A stretch of 64,000 nucleotides of DNA, from positions 675,086-739,085 of the forward strand of contig MU119207.1 in assembly GCA_014904845.1 (NCBI GenBank). The letters are read 5' to 3'. The DNA is from Acephala macrosclerotiorum (lineage: Eukaryota > Ascomycota > Leotiomycetes > Helotiales > Mollisiaceae). Position numbers and translations under genes: made by a program. The notes below the pieces were generated by a model, which was not told the DNA's origin, did no database searches, and saw only the letters and a program-made list of their open reading frames with translations. Shown piece by piece: positions 11,247-21,218 of this stretch (position 1 is the first letter of the stretch; each line of letters opens with the position of its first letter).

Positions 11247-12443
11247 CTACGTCCTGCTCACTGAGCACTCGGCCGCCAGAAATGCCATGTAGAAACCCAG
11301 CAAAATACCACCCATCCATTTCCGACCCCTCACAAACACAATCAACATCAGCACCAAAGAACAAGACCAAACAGTCCACACCTCAAACACAGTGATGCTC
11401 TTTGCCAGCTCTTCACTTCCATTTCCAGTTACGAAGATGAAACCAATGCATAGAGTGAGAAGGAAAATGTTAGCACCTGCTGTTGAGGCGACCATGACCC
11501 TTGAGTGACCTCGCCAGGTAGCGATTGCAATCGGAATCTTTTCAGGTAAGGTAGTGAAGAAGGACATGATCGTGAGTCCAAAAGTTGTAGGGGATAGGTA
11601 GAGATCGCTCGCGAGTGCCCTACAGCCGTGAGCGAGAAGGTACGCTGCAATAGAGAGAGCGAGAAGACCGATGATGATTTTGATGGTATAGTAAACGGAT
11701 CCATGACAAGTTGTTCCGATCTCCAAGGTGTCACCAGAGATTGTACTTGGAGGTGGCCTATGTTTGACTAGTGGGGAGGTCTCGTGGGGGTGACATTGCA
11801 TGACTGAGGGGTAGATAGATATATGGAGCTCTCTATGGAACTCATCAAGTGTGTCCTCGGATTGAGAAGCTTCTGGCTCTGGAGCAATTAGACTTCTGCG
11901 AATATCTGGTGTCGGAGGGTTGAGGAGCTGGTCGTATGCCGCAGAGTATATCGCTACAACGTACACCGAGAACGAAACAATGAAGAAAATTCCGCCCGTC
12001 AGGTCCAGATGCCCGGTGAGTGACAGATACAGATAAATAGACGACACGACTAGCAGAGTTCCAGCATATATCTTCGAGTTTCTGTTGGAGCGCGGGAGGT
12101 AATCGTGGACCAGAAGACCAAAAGCGAAGGCTCCCAGCACATTTGCAATGCAGGATCCTACGATATTGGCAAGGCCAAGTGAGGGTTGATGTTGGGCAAT
12201 AGATGCGACGACAATGGCAAGCTGAATGAGCACGTCAATTGAAGACATTTTGGCCGAGTAAATGTGGGTGCATACCTCTTCCCATTCCGCCCCGACGGTT
12301 AGCAGTTCAATCAGCCCCTCTGGTATATTGAGCCGCTGAGCAAGAACGGTAATATTGTCGACGAAGAGGTCTGCGCCATGATGGAGGAGGAAGAGGCCGG
12401 CGATGAAAGTGCAGCAATTGAGCACGAAGTTATCCCAGTCCAT
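11247..12443 (-). CDS. CaCA-superfamily cation (sodium/calcium-type) exchanger
   Basis: This is a predicted multi-pass membrane antiporter for Ca2+ or a related cation. After removing one in-frame intron (12222-12275) the product is 380 residues. Two alpha repeats are visible. The first is AQRLNIPEGLIELLTVGAEW continuing EELAIVVASIAQ and ending GLANIVGSCIANVLG. The second is SPTTFGLTIMSFFTTLPEK with STAGANIFLLTLCIGF. A hydrophilic loop of about 90 residues (Pro, Ser and Glu rich) separates the halves, as in CaCA proteins. The alpha-1 motif has WEE where many members have GTS-x-PE, so ion selectivity may differ. The start is taken at the ATG at 12443, because the frame extends upstream only from a GTG. 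It diverges from the GFA gene. Confidence 0.8.
   Translation of the reverse strand: MDWDNFVLNCCTFIAGLFLLHHGADLFVDNITVLAQRLNIPEGLIELLTVGAEWEEVCTHIYSAKMSSIDVLIQLAIVVASIAQHQPSLGLANIVGSCIANVLGAFAFGLLVHDYLPRSNRNSKIYAGTLLVVSSIYLYLSLTGHLDLTGGIFFIVSFSVYVVAIYSAAYDQLLNPPTPDIRRSLIAPEPEASQSEDTLDEFHRELHISIYPSVMQCHPHETSPLVKHRPPPSTISGDTLEIGTTCHGSVYYTIKIIIGLLALSIAAYLLAHGCRALASDLYLSPTTFGLTIMSFFTTLPEKIPIAIATWRGHSRVMVASTAGANIFLLTLCIGFIFVTGNGSEELAKSITVFEVWTVWSCSLVLMLIVFVRGRKWMGGILLGFYMAFLAAECSVSRT
12222..12275 (-). other. 54-nt in-frame, stop-free intron in the exchanger gene
   Basis: On the minus strand the sequence runs GAG|GTATGC…ATTCAG|CTTGCC. It is 54 nt (18 codons) with no stop, so the frame is open through it. 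Removing it rebuilds the contiguous alpha-1 helix GAEWEELAIVVASIAQ. Retaining it would place 18 polar residues in that helix. Confidence 0.75.
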
Positions 12444-13057
12444 TGTTGTCGGAGCTCCATCTCCCAGCGGCACATTGTTGGGGAGGCATGACGGAGGAGA
12501 ATGTGGGTGAATCAGCCGTACGATTTAACGTTGCGATATTTCTGTAGGAAGGGACGAATCGGGCCTTGTAGATGCTTTTGGAAGGCATGAAGCTGTTGAT
12601 TCTCTCTCGCTCTTTCCCCTGTCGCTTCCATCCCTGTTCAGCGATGTCATCGCCAATGCTTCCTTGCAAGATTTCTGCAACATCATCCTCTCTTCTTCTT
12701 TCTCATTGCTCAACACACCTCACCATCATCATGCCACCGGGATCAAGATGGGATCATCCTAATTCACATGCGATGCGGAGAGGCATCCGCCAATCTGCAT
12801 TGGAGGTTATACGCCTGCCTGGTTCCCGAAACCTGGAACGGGTGCAAAGCGCAGGGCGTGCATCTACAAACAGTTCCAATGCTTCTTCTGTACAAGTATC
12901 AGCCGGACAAATATCTCCCGGAGATTGCTACACATCTTACCATCCCATCTGTCACAATCGAGCTATTAACAACAGACTGTCAAAACACCATCTAGAATAC
13001 TCTTCTCCGTCTCAACTGCCCATATCACGAATACGAAAGTACGAACAAACCACCGCG
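12444..13057. other. Bidirectional promoter region
   Basis: About 610 bp between the divergent exchanger and GFA genes. Open frames here are extensions of those genes and lack independent features. Confidence 0.5.
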
Positions 13058-13847
13058 ATGTCAGGATTGGCAACATCGATGTCTATCCCAACACCGGAAA
13101 GCATCACCGGCGGTTGTTTGTACGGAGGAGTCCGATATCAGATCGACTTCTCTAAAGATCATGACTGGAAACGCGGGGTAAGTTGCACACTATTGTCTTA
13201 GATGCAGGATAAGCAGGAACCCATACTGAGGGGATCTTCTAGCCTCATACGTGTCAATGTACGCAGTGCCGAAAGAACTGCGGCAGTCTGGTCTACAACT
13301 TTCATACCGTAACAGCGAACGAAATCACTTGGACATCGCAAGCCACATATGCTGAGTACAACTCGTCACCTGGATGCTACCGCTCGTTCTGCAGCAAATG
13401 TGGCTCGCCTTTGGCATGGGTACATCTTATTTTAATATTAATTCACTGTTTTCCTGCATGAGAGCTCCGGAGCTGGGAGCTGTCTGAGGAGCTGAGACAT
13501 AGAGCAAAAGGATATGATCCGTTTGCAAGCAGGCTCCTGAAACAGCTCTCAGCTCCGAAGCTCTCTCCCAGATCTTGACTTTTTACAATGCTAATGAGAT
13601 GGAGACGAATCATGCAGTAAATACAGACATCGAACTTGCAGTCGGGACTATAGACGAGGAGTTCTTGATTGGGAAGAGAGATGACGAGGATAAACCAAAG
13701 GGTGCTTTCGGTCTCGTGCTGGCAAACCCCGAGGCCGACCACTTCTACGTCAGAAATACCATACCAGGCGTCACAGAGGGAGTGGTTGCTGTTGGGACGA
13801 AGTTCTGGAAGGGAAGTGAAGAGGGCGCGATGACAAAGACTGGTTAG
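13058..13847 (+). CDS. GFA-family (glutathione-dependent formaldehyde-activating-like) zinc protein
   Basis: This is a predicted zinc-binding protein of the GFA/CENP-V fold. In fungi these are usually annotated as formaldehyde-activating, but the activity is doubtful for most members. Exons 13058-13177, 13243-13419 and 13572-13847 join in phase 0 and give 190 residues. Zinc ligands are visible. A first cysteine lies in GGCLYGG (about residue 20). HTCQCTQCRKNCGS (about 42-54) gives the C-x-C-x2-C core, and FCSKCGSP supplies a further C-x2-C just before the second intron. The last exon carries the family's LAVGTIDEEFLIG-like strand followed by a tail. The second intron is 152 nt, three times the usual size here, because it contains a hairpin. 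The intron lies right after the final zinc pair. Confidence 0.8.
13460..13565. repeat. Imperfect inverted repeat (MITE-like hairpin) inside an intron
   Basis: The left arm at 13460-13483 and the right arm at 13542-13565 are reverse complements at 22 of 24 positions, and pairing continues inward with some mismatches to about 13492/13533. The central loop is about 40 nt. It sits wholly inside the second intron of the GFA gene. Removing it leaves about 46 nt, the normal intron size in this window, which suggests an insertion. Confidence 0.7.
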
Positions 13848-14894
13848 TGAGGTATGAAGTCGGATCTGAACTCCCGAAGCCATGGTTCGCCAACGTTGAT
13901 CGGCGTCTCGTGGTTGACGATGTGGCTGGTGGCTTGAATAGCACGATTAGTCCAGGCACTGCTCGGACTTTCATATGCCAACATATATCCACTTGATAAC
14001 GGTCTTTCATTCGTATCCAGCGTTTACCTCACCGCGGTGATGAGTTCTCTTCTCTCGTCAACTCATTCGGATTCTACACGCCGTCGGAGTATTGTATGGA
14101 TAACGGCACAACTGCGTCTCCTTGGCCTCGCCGCAAATTGTCGAAGTTTCGGCCCCACGCTGAAGTCAATATTCTCCTTGACCCACTCTAAACCGAGGCG
14201 GCCGAGAACGCGGGGAGGTTTTACCCCGGATTTCCACATTTGTCCACTCCCTGTCGTCGATCACTTTTAACGTTAAGTTCGTCGTTTGCGCCCCTTACAG
14301 CTCGGCGTCCTCTAGTAGGATATGGTGAGCCAATGACCGCATCCTGATTCAAAACCCTGTTGCATTTCGAATTCGAGCCTCAGCGTGGCACTGCTAATTC
14401 CGCTATCGACTGTTGAGAGTAGCTTCGGCAGACCCACATCTTGGTGAAAAGTACCGTGGCTTCAGCTAAATTCTCCTCAATTCCAAATTTATATCGACGG
14501 ACGTAGCTTTAGTGTCAGCCACCCGTCGATCATTGGCTTCTTTGCGTTGGCCAAGCTTCTCTTCATCGACCCTGACAATTTCCAATGCTGCTTCAGGGCA
14601 TTCGAAATCACTTCATGTTATGCTGGCCAGCTGTATGACTTTCCATCTAGGAATGCAAGCCCCGGTAGATTTCTCCAAGCAATGTCTAAGTCTAAAGATC
14701 GTGATATCTAGTGCTCTGGCGGAACCGTAATCGATCGAATCGACTATCTGATATGATGAAGAGGCGGCCGGCAAATCTTCTGTGGTGACCAAGGGTCTTG
14801 TCTGGGGATCTATATTAATCAGACAGGCTGCTCACACTTCCACTCGAGCTCTCCAAGTTTCTTGTCTCTAGTAACACAAAAACATTTCTTCAAG
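13848..14894. other. Intergenic region, about 1 kb
   Basis: No gene recognised. Only short frames of 60-80 codons occur without family features. The last 150 bp before 14895 probably carry the peroxygenase promoter. Confidence 0.45.
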
Positions 14895-16231
14895 ATGAGA
14901 TACCCAACAACAGTCATTGGCGCTATCGCCTGGTGCGCCTCAGAAGTTGTCGCCTTCCTAGCAGCAGCTATCGAGTATGCTGCTAAGATGGAGCGAGATG
15001 CACACGCAGCGGCAGATATCGAAGCTGCTGTTGCCAAATTTCATGCCAGTCGCCGAGCAGTTGGCTTCGACGCTTCAAAGCAATACGTCTCCAACCAGGG
15101 TGAATATGCCTTTGTTGCTCCTGATCTCTCAACTGATCAACGTGGACCCTGCCCTGGATTGAACGCCATGGCTAACCACGGATACATTCCACGCAACGGC
15201 GTTGCTACCATTCAGCAATTCATCGACGGCACATATGATGGTACGTCCTCCTGAAGACCTAGTAATATCCAAGACATCATCTAACAGCTAGCAGTCTTCG
15301 GTATGGGCAACAGCCTCGGTGGCTTCCTCGCCATCTACGGCGTCATCTTCGACGGCGATGCAACAAAGTGGTCTATTGGCGGCCCTGCTCCCTCCGTCAG
15401 TAATCTTGGCCTGCTCGGCACCCCTCAAGGCATCTCCGGCTCGCACAACAAGTACGAGTCTGATGTCTCTCCATCCCGCCCAGATCTCTACGAATATGGC
15501 AACGACTACAAAGTAATCATCAGCCAATTCCAACAAATGTTCGATCTTCAACCTGATGCTGCTACCGCCAACTATGACTTGTCGGTCTTGACTCCTTTCC
15601 GAGCAGCTCGCTTCCAGCAATTAGTTGAGAACAACCCATACTTCTTCAACGGTCCCTTCTCTGGTGTACTTGTCCAGCCTGCGGCGTATACTTTTATCTA
15701 CCGATTCATGGGTAACAAGTCAGCCAGTACCCAGAAGGTGTCCTTAATCAAGAAGTCCTCAAATCATTCTTCTCCATCACCGGCGAGTCTGGAAACTTTG
15801 TCTGGACCGAGGGCCACGAGAAGATCCCTGATAATTGGTACAAGCGCGCTATTGGCGATGAGTACACCATTCCCTTCTTCTTGACCGATGTTTTGGCCGC
15901 TGCTCTTGAGTACCCACAATTCCTCGACATCGGTGGCAATACTGGAAAGGTTAATACCTTTACTGGTGTTGATATCAAGAATTTGACTGGTGGAATCTTT
16001 GATGGTGCTACGTTGCTTCAGGGGAATAATTTGGAATGTTTCGTTTTCCAGGCTGTTCTTCAGGCTGCTCCGGACTTGCTCGAGGGTCTTGAGTTGAGTC
16101 TGCTCAACAGCCTCATTGGACAACTCAATACTGCGGTCAAGGGTGCGCTGAATGAGATCACTCGCTCGAGCTTACAAATGTACAACACTGCTCAGTTCAG
16201 TCACTTCCCTGGCAGCAAGGGTGTTGTGTAG
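14895..16231 (+). pseudogene. Heme-thiolate peroxygenase (chloroperoxidase / Peroxidase_2 family) with a 1-nt frameshift
   Basis: The intact relative would be a secreted or vesicular heme-thiolate peroxygenase. Exon 1 (14895-15240) starts with a hydrophobic leader and contains GPCPGLNAMANHGY at about residues 84-97, including the PCP motif whose cysteine binds heme. After a 54-nt intron, exon 2 begins at 15295. SHNKYESDVSPSRPD follows and matches the acidic E-x-D-x-S/P-S-R block, with ESD rather than EGD or EHD. At 15725/15726 the frame breaks. The reading frame up to …RFMGNKSA ends, and the next frame continues the family sequence YPEGVLNQEVLKSFFSI through to the stop at 16231. One missing base explains the junction. 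A 41-nt intron could hide it, but that would remove a conserved segment. Everything else is intact, so this is a very recent loss or a sequence error. Confidence 0.75.
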
Positions 16232-17177
16232 TCTTCTCGAGTTAGCAAGTTAAAGAGGATGAGATAGACAAAAGGGAAGGTAATGTAATGATATTAGGTT
16301 ATAAGTATCAGAGTTAAAAAGGTTGTCTATTTTCTTCGCTGAAAATATTGTGGCATAGCCGTTTAGATAACATCATAGAAATGCGCCTTTCAGCTTTTAT
16401 TCTGAGATTATTTAATGCCTGGCCTTGCCTTTTCGTGATTTCAGGCATGAGGTGTAAGCAGCCAATGTCTAACTCAATCTCGCGACTCAGGCACCAAACT
16501 AAGTCCTGAAAGTCCTCAGGACATTGCTTTCTATGCGTAACTGACAGGCACAAGCAGCCAATGTCCATCCCCACCTCAATCACCAAACCCCATCCTAAGT
16601 CCTGAAAATCCTTGGGACATTGCTTCCCACATTACAAACCCCAAATCCACTCCGCCGGCCGGCCATACCTCGGTCTCTAATTTCTAACAATCATCCGTAT
16701 AGATTTAAATAATCAAAAAGCTGTCCTCGTTTACGATTCATCAGCATCCCGTCATAGGGCAATCGACGATGGGAGGATTTCACTTTTTTTACTTTTTGGA
16801 TTCTTTTTAAATCCGATGATAGGACAATGCTAATATGTAGTTAATGAATTGGGGTGTGGTTGGGATGCACTGAGGGAGAAAGGACATTGAGAATTGAAAG
16901 AATTGCTTCGAAATGGGGGAACACGAATTGCACAAATGCCAGTACCAGAAAGTCACAAGCAATGGCAAAAGAGGTTTCAGTATAGTAGTATCATTTTTTA
17001 TGCATTATGGCTTTGCTGCTGCAGGTAGCCAGAATACCAGTACCGCCATGCAACGCCAACCACCAGCGCCAGTTATCAAAGAAAAGGAAAAAGAGGCCAT
17101 GCAAGATTCATACATTACACCCACATTATGCATCGACCATACCAGCAGAAGACCAATCAGCCAAGCTAGCCAGAAAA
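16232..17177. other. Intergenic region with a direct repeat
   Basis: This is the region between the peroxygenase stop and the PHD gene 3' end. It is AT-rich and contains the duplicated 75-bp unit described separately. No gene was seen. Confidence 0.5.
16456..16629. repeat. Two imperfect direct copies of a ~75-bp unit
   Basis: Copies at about 16456-16530 and 16552-16629 share the beginning AAGCAGCCAATGTC, a middle AAGTCCTGAAA and the end GGACATTGCTT. The period is about 96 bp. Differences inside are mostly substitutions. Function unknown. Confidence 0.75.
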
Positions 17178-18706
17178 TCAAGCAACAACACCCGTCCCAT
17201 TAACAGGAACACCATTCTCCTCCACCCTCTCCCCAGCACTATCATAAACCACATGACTAAACGCATCGAAATCATTGTTATCAACCAACCACTCCAGATC
17301 TTCCTCATCCGGACCAAGTTTTGCCATTAATCCCTGACCGGCTTTTGGATATGGTGGAGATGCAGGTGTGCTTTCTCTACTATCTTCTTCTTGTGCAGAG
17401 AGTTGAGGAGGAGCGGAAGATGCTTGTGTGAAACTTGACTGAGACTGATGTTGAAATTGAGTGACGGATGCTGGGGTCGAAGGTGCAGGCGATTGTGAAG
17501 AACCAGGAGGAATCTTGCGGATGAAATTTATAGGTGCGTTGGGATTTGCTTCGGCTCGTGAGAATAAACCGGCGGTCGATGTTGCAGAGGGTGGAAAAGG
17601 TTGTTGTGGATATACATTTGTGCGGACAGTAGTTGCAGGAAGACGAGGAGGAACATATGCTTGTGCTTGGATAGGAAGGTTTGCTGACGCCGTGGCGACA
17701 GGTGGGGTGGCGGGGAAGATCGGCAAGTTAGGATATAAAGTCGTCGCTTGCAAGAGGAGGGAGACTAAGTGTTGGTGAGGAAGGGAGTTCAGGTATGCTC
17801 TTTTCTGGATCGTATCAGTCACGTCTACAACTCGTTGATGGGTTGATATACCTCTTCGGAACTGCGGCCAGCCCAACTGACGGTCTTTGGAGGCTCGGGA
17901 GCGACCTTGATACCCTTCTTGCGGGTGCAGTCGGCGCAGAACCATTGGGCCTTCTCGTCTTGGACAGCTTCATCGGAGACCTTGGGATCGTGACATTGTT
18001 GGTGCCAGCCACCGTCACAACCGTCGCAGAAGACAATCATGTTGCTGTCAGGGCTGTGACCGCGTCCGCATCGCTTGCAGAGTGCTGCGTCTTGTATCTT
18101 TTTGGAGGGTGCACGTCTCTTTCTCTCTGGCTCGTAGTCGGCTGGAGCGAATTGCTGGGGCTTGACAATTTGTCGACCAGATTGAGTCATCTTTGGCAGG
18201 ACTGGGACGTCTCCAGAACCGTCTGAATCAGAGTCTCCCCCAAGCTTTGACATGTTGCTATCCGACTCCTCTGTGTCTTCTTCTTCTTCACTCTTTGCTC
18301 GCTTTCTCTTTCTTCCTGCGGCGCCCTTTCCCTTCGCGCTTCCCTTTGCCTTAGCACCACTAGCTGAAGTAGTCGGTGTCGCTGAACCACGAGATCCGCT
18401 CGCAGAAGCTCTAGCAGCTCTGGCTCTGTTCGCAGATCCAATTGGCGTACTAGGAATCTCCATGTTCATTGTAGTCTTCATACTCTGCATAACAGATCTC
18501 TTCATGTCCTCATAGCCCGCAGGTGTACCAGTAATGCCAGTGGATGCGAAGGAGCTCGTAGCACCAGATTGGATGCGCTTCAAGATCATCTCCGTGGCAG
18601 CAGAGAATTGAGGGACGTATTTGGGGGGAGAGGAGTCGGTGACTGGAGCTGGGGCGTCATTGCTGCCAGACAGAGCTGGAGTCTTAGGAGGGCCATCGGA
18701 AGCCAT
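17178..18706 (-). CDS. PHD-finger chromatin protein
   Basis: This is a predicted nuclear protein that reads histone tails. Two exons (18706-17852, 17804-17178) give 493 residues. The upstream extension to 18730 starts only with GTG, so the ATG at 18706 is preferred. Residues 90-165 form a basic then acidic serine-rich stretch with GRKRKRAKSEEEE, a likely nuclear localisation signal. The PHD finger has the full C4-H-C3 set: C210, C213, C227, C230, H235, C238, C257 and C260, with the typical FCDGCDGGWHQQCH core. The C-terminal 200 residues are Pro, Gln and Ser rich and end in an acidic patch (PDEEDLEWL). It resembles conserved single-PHD fungal proteins of Cti6-like layout. Complex membership is inference. 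Confidence 0.85.
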
Positions 18707-19909
18707 GTTGATGGGAGCTTGCACCTTCACGGGGGAGCTTTGAGAAGGTATGCGCCGGAGAGTCTTGTCGCTTTGCAGTCCGCAGAATGCTTCCGCAGAT
18801 CTAGGGGATTGTCAGTGCTGTCCCTGGAGCTGTCCTTTGAGTTTCACCGAGCCCAATTGATCGTTATTGGGTTTGTGGAGGGCTAGGTACCTGTAGATCG
18901 ATAACGAGTGATAGGGGCAATCAATGGTATCTCATCAATATGCGAAACGTAGCATTCAACGTCTCGGATTGGTGACAAGAAGGCACTCGATGGTATGAGG
19001 ACCTTTGAGATGTGTTTGTCCTTGGCCAGGAGTTCTGGTCATCCGAGTTCGAAAAATGATTCTAGCGCAGATACACGTGATTCGAGTCAGGTGACCAAGC
19101 CGCAACCTCCTCAAAAGTGGACTTCTTGCGCTTCGAGTTGCTTCCTCCTCCCAAACTAGTCACCCTGAGCGTCCTGCCGCTAGCATGACCGGGGAATTTT
19201 GCGATTCTTTCAGACCAAGTCGCGTGCACATTCGAAGCCGCTGATCTACGCTCTGCAGAGACCGCGGTTTTCGATCAATTGACGAGTCAACGAGCATTCA
19301 TTTCCAATTCCACGATTGAAATACCATTTTCGAGGAAGTAACGGGCTACACGGAGTTGTTCACCATGCTCCCGGTTGTATCAATGACCAAGGAAGTGCGG
19401 AACAAAGTGCAAGAATTCTATTAGTATATGGACAGCCAGAAAGTAAGTTGTACCCGAATTCAATGTGGACTTCGGTCGATTCTTTCGCATTGAAACATGC
19501 CATTTTCATTACTTCATCCTTTTGTAATATCAAACCCATTCTGATGTGCTTAAAAGTCGCTTCCCCTTTTCCTCGCTTCGTGCGCTTCGTGCTAGAGATT
19601 ATAGTTTACCTCCTTCACTGCCCCTCACTATCCTAGCTTTACAGATGTCCGACGCCCAGGCCGAAATCAACACCTAAGATCACCAATAATAGTACAAAGA
19701 CATGGCATCAAACGGAAGACATGAGTCTATTGCTTTGACCAGTGCGTGAATATTCATCATGCAGGGTTACCTACCAATGGTGTCAACCGATCCTCAGAGC
19801 CTCGGCCAAGTCAGCACCTGTCCTTGACTGGAGATAGAGTTGAAACCCTCTACCCCGCCCGCCCAGTGACTGCCTCGAACACGACTATCTTCTGGATCCC
19901 AGACCTACT
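18707..19909. other. Intergenic region, about 1.2 kb
   Basis: Upstream region of the PHD gene. No gene recognised. Short open frames at 19316-19636 and 19746-19964 have no family features. Confidence 0.45.
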
Positions 19910-21218
19910 CTACCTCGTCGTTAGTGCCCTTTCGCTCTCGTTGTCGTTGACTTCGATCCACTGATCCCCGTTCCTCTTCGTGGTACCATGCACGAGGGTT
20001 GTCATGAAGCATGACTTTCTGCTGGGCTCGGGAAAGTCCTCTAGGGGGTACGGTGGAGGATTTTGGCGAGGTGAAGGCCAAGTAATTGAGGTCTTCCCAA
20101 CTGAGGCAGAAGAGGAGGAGCTGTTGCCGCTGAGAATCTTCTTGTAAAGAGGTCGCAGAGTTGCCACACTACCCACAATGATACCCACGCCAGGTTCAAT
20201 GCAAGTCCAGATGGCTAGTCGAAACGTTACAGCTGCTGTGGTTAGGTAAAAACCCGGTATTAGGTATACAGGTCTTACGAACGGAAGAAATCGACAGTCG
20301 ACGCTGACTCTAGAGCTTTGATGTATGGCATCTGAACGAAGCTGGTTATCCCAACGCTAGAGTTGTCAGCTCCGGCGCCACAGGTAGGAAAGGTGTCAGT
20401 CTACATAGCACCGGCTCCCGGGAGTCCCACTAGTGAAAGCTTTGTGGCAATGTTCATCTGCAGATTCCATACCACGAAAACCGGTAGTATCGCGAAGATC
20501 AAGTCCGCTACCCCGACAAGAGCCGCTTGAGCATACGACGTTGCGGGTTCAACTTTCCCTGGGACACTGAATAGGAGCCACTCATATCTCAGTTTCAAGG
20601 TCGAGGAGACAGGACTTGAACCTTTCAAAATGGCTGATCGGTTTGCATTGGAACATAACCAAGCAGAAGTATGTGGCGCTGAACAGGCTGACTACTACGA
20701 GTGTAGCCCATACGACATACTTCCGAGCTCGCTTTTGGACAAGTCGCAAGCGGAACGTCCCGATCGACTATTTAAGAGACACTACCGAGAGTACATTGGC
20801 ACCGCGTCAGAGGGTACATGATCTCCCAGAGCAAACTTACTAGGTCAACTCACCAAAATACATGTCCTATCGTCAAGTCAGCTCTTACTTTCTGCTTATC
20901 ACACATACAGACTGACCCTCATAGCTGGCGTTATCACAAGCAAAACCTCGCAGATACTCTTCCCTTGTGATTCGAACAGCATCAAATACGAAAGCTTCTG
21001 CCATAACATAGAACGCCTGCATTCATCAGCACACATCCTGCTCATGAGCTCGGCCGTCCCCAGCATCAACATACAAGAGCTGCGACCGTAAAGTAGTCAT
21101 CAACACCAAACCCCTTGGTCAGACATATGCGAACATATGCCCTCATGGACAGCGTCAGTGTCGTAGCGACCATGAGCACGGATGCCGAAGCAAATAGTGC
21201 TATGTTTAACCTGTTCAT
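19910..21218 (-). pseudogene. Rhodopsin-domain (PTH11-like) integral membrane protein, apparently decayed
   Basis: Family segments can be followed on the minus strand. From 21218, MNRLNIALFASAS leads to LTKGFGVDDYFTVAAL before an intron. Next come AFYVMAEAFVFD…NASYE and DMYFGEL. Then comes ANVLSVVSLK followed by TAG (20770-20768) and SIGTFRLRLVQKRARKYVVW. After that LFSATYFCLVMFQCKPISHF, YAQAALVGVADLIFAILPVF, and finally IEPGVGIIVGSVATLRPLYK with a serine-rich tail. The stop sits exactly where relatives have a lysine-leucine-serine helix (TTG to TAG would give it). A second frame change lies between the HFERF and YEWLLF segments (about 20570-20620), and the junction near 20280 does not splice in frame. 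Introns might mask some of this, so pseudogene status is likely rather than certain. Confidence 0.6.

Noticed and set aside
11429..11734. Minus-strand frame inside the cation exchanger
   Set aside because: Alternate-frame shadow of the exchanger's second alpha repeat.
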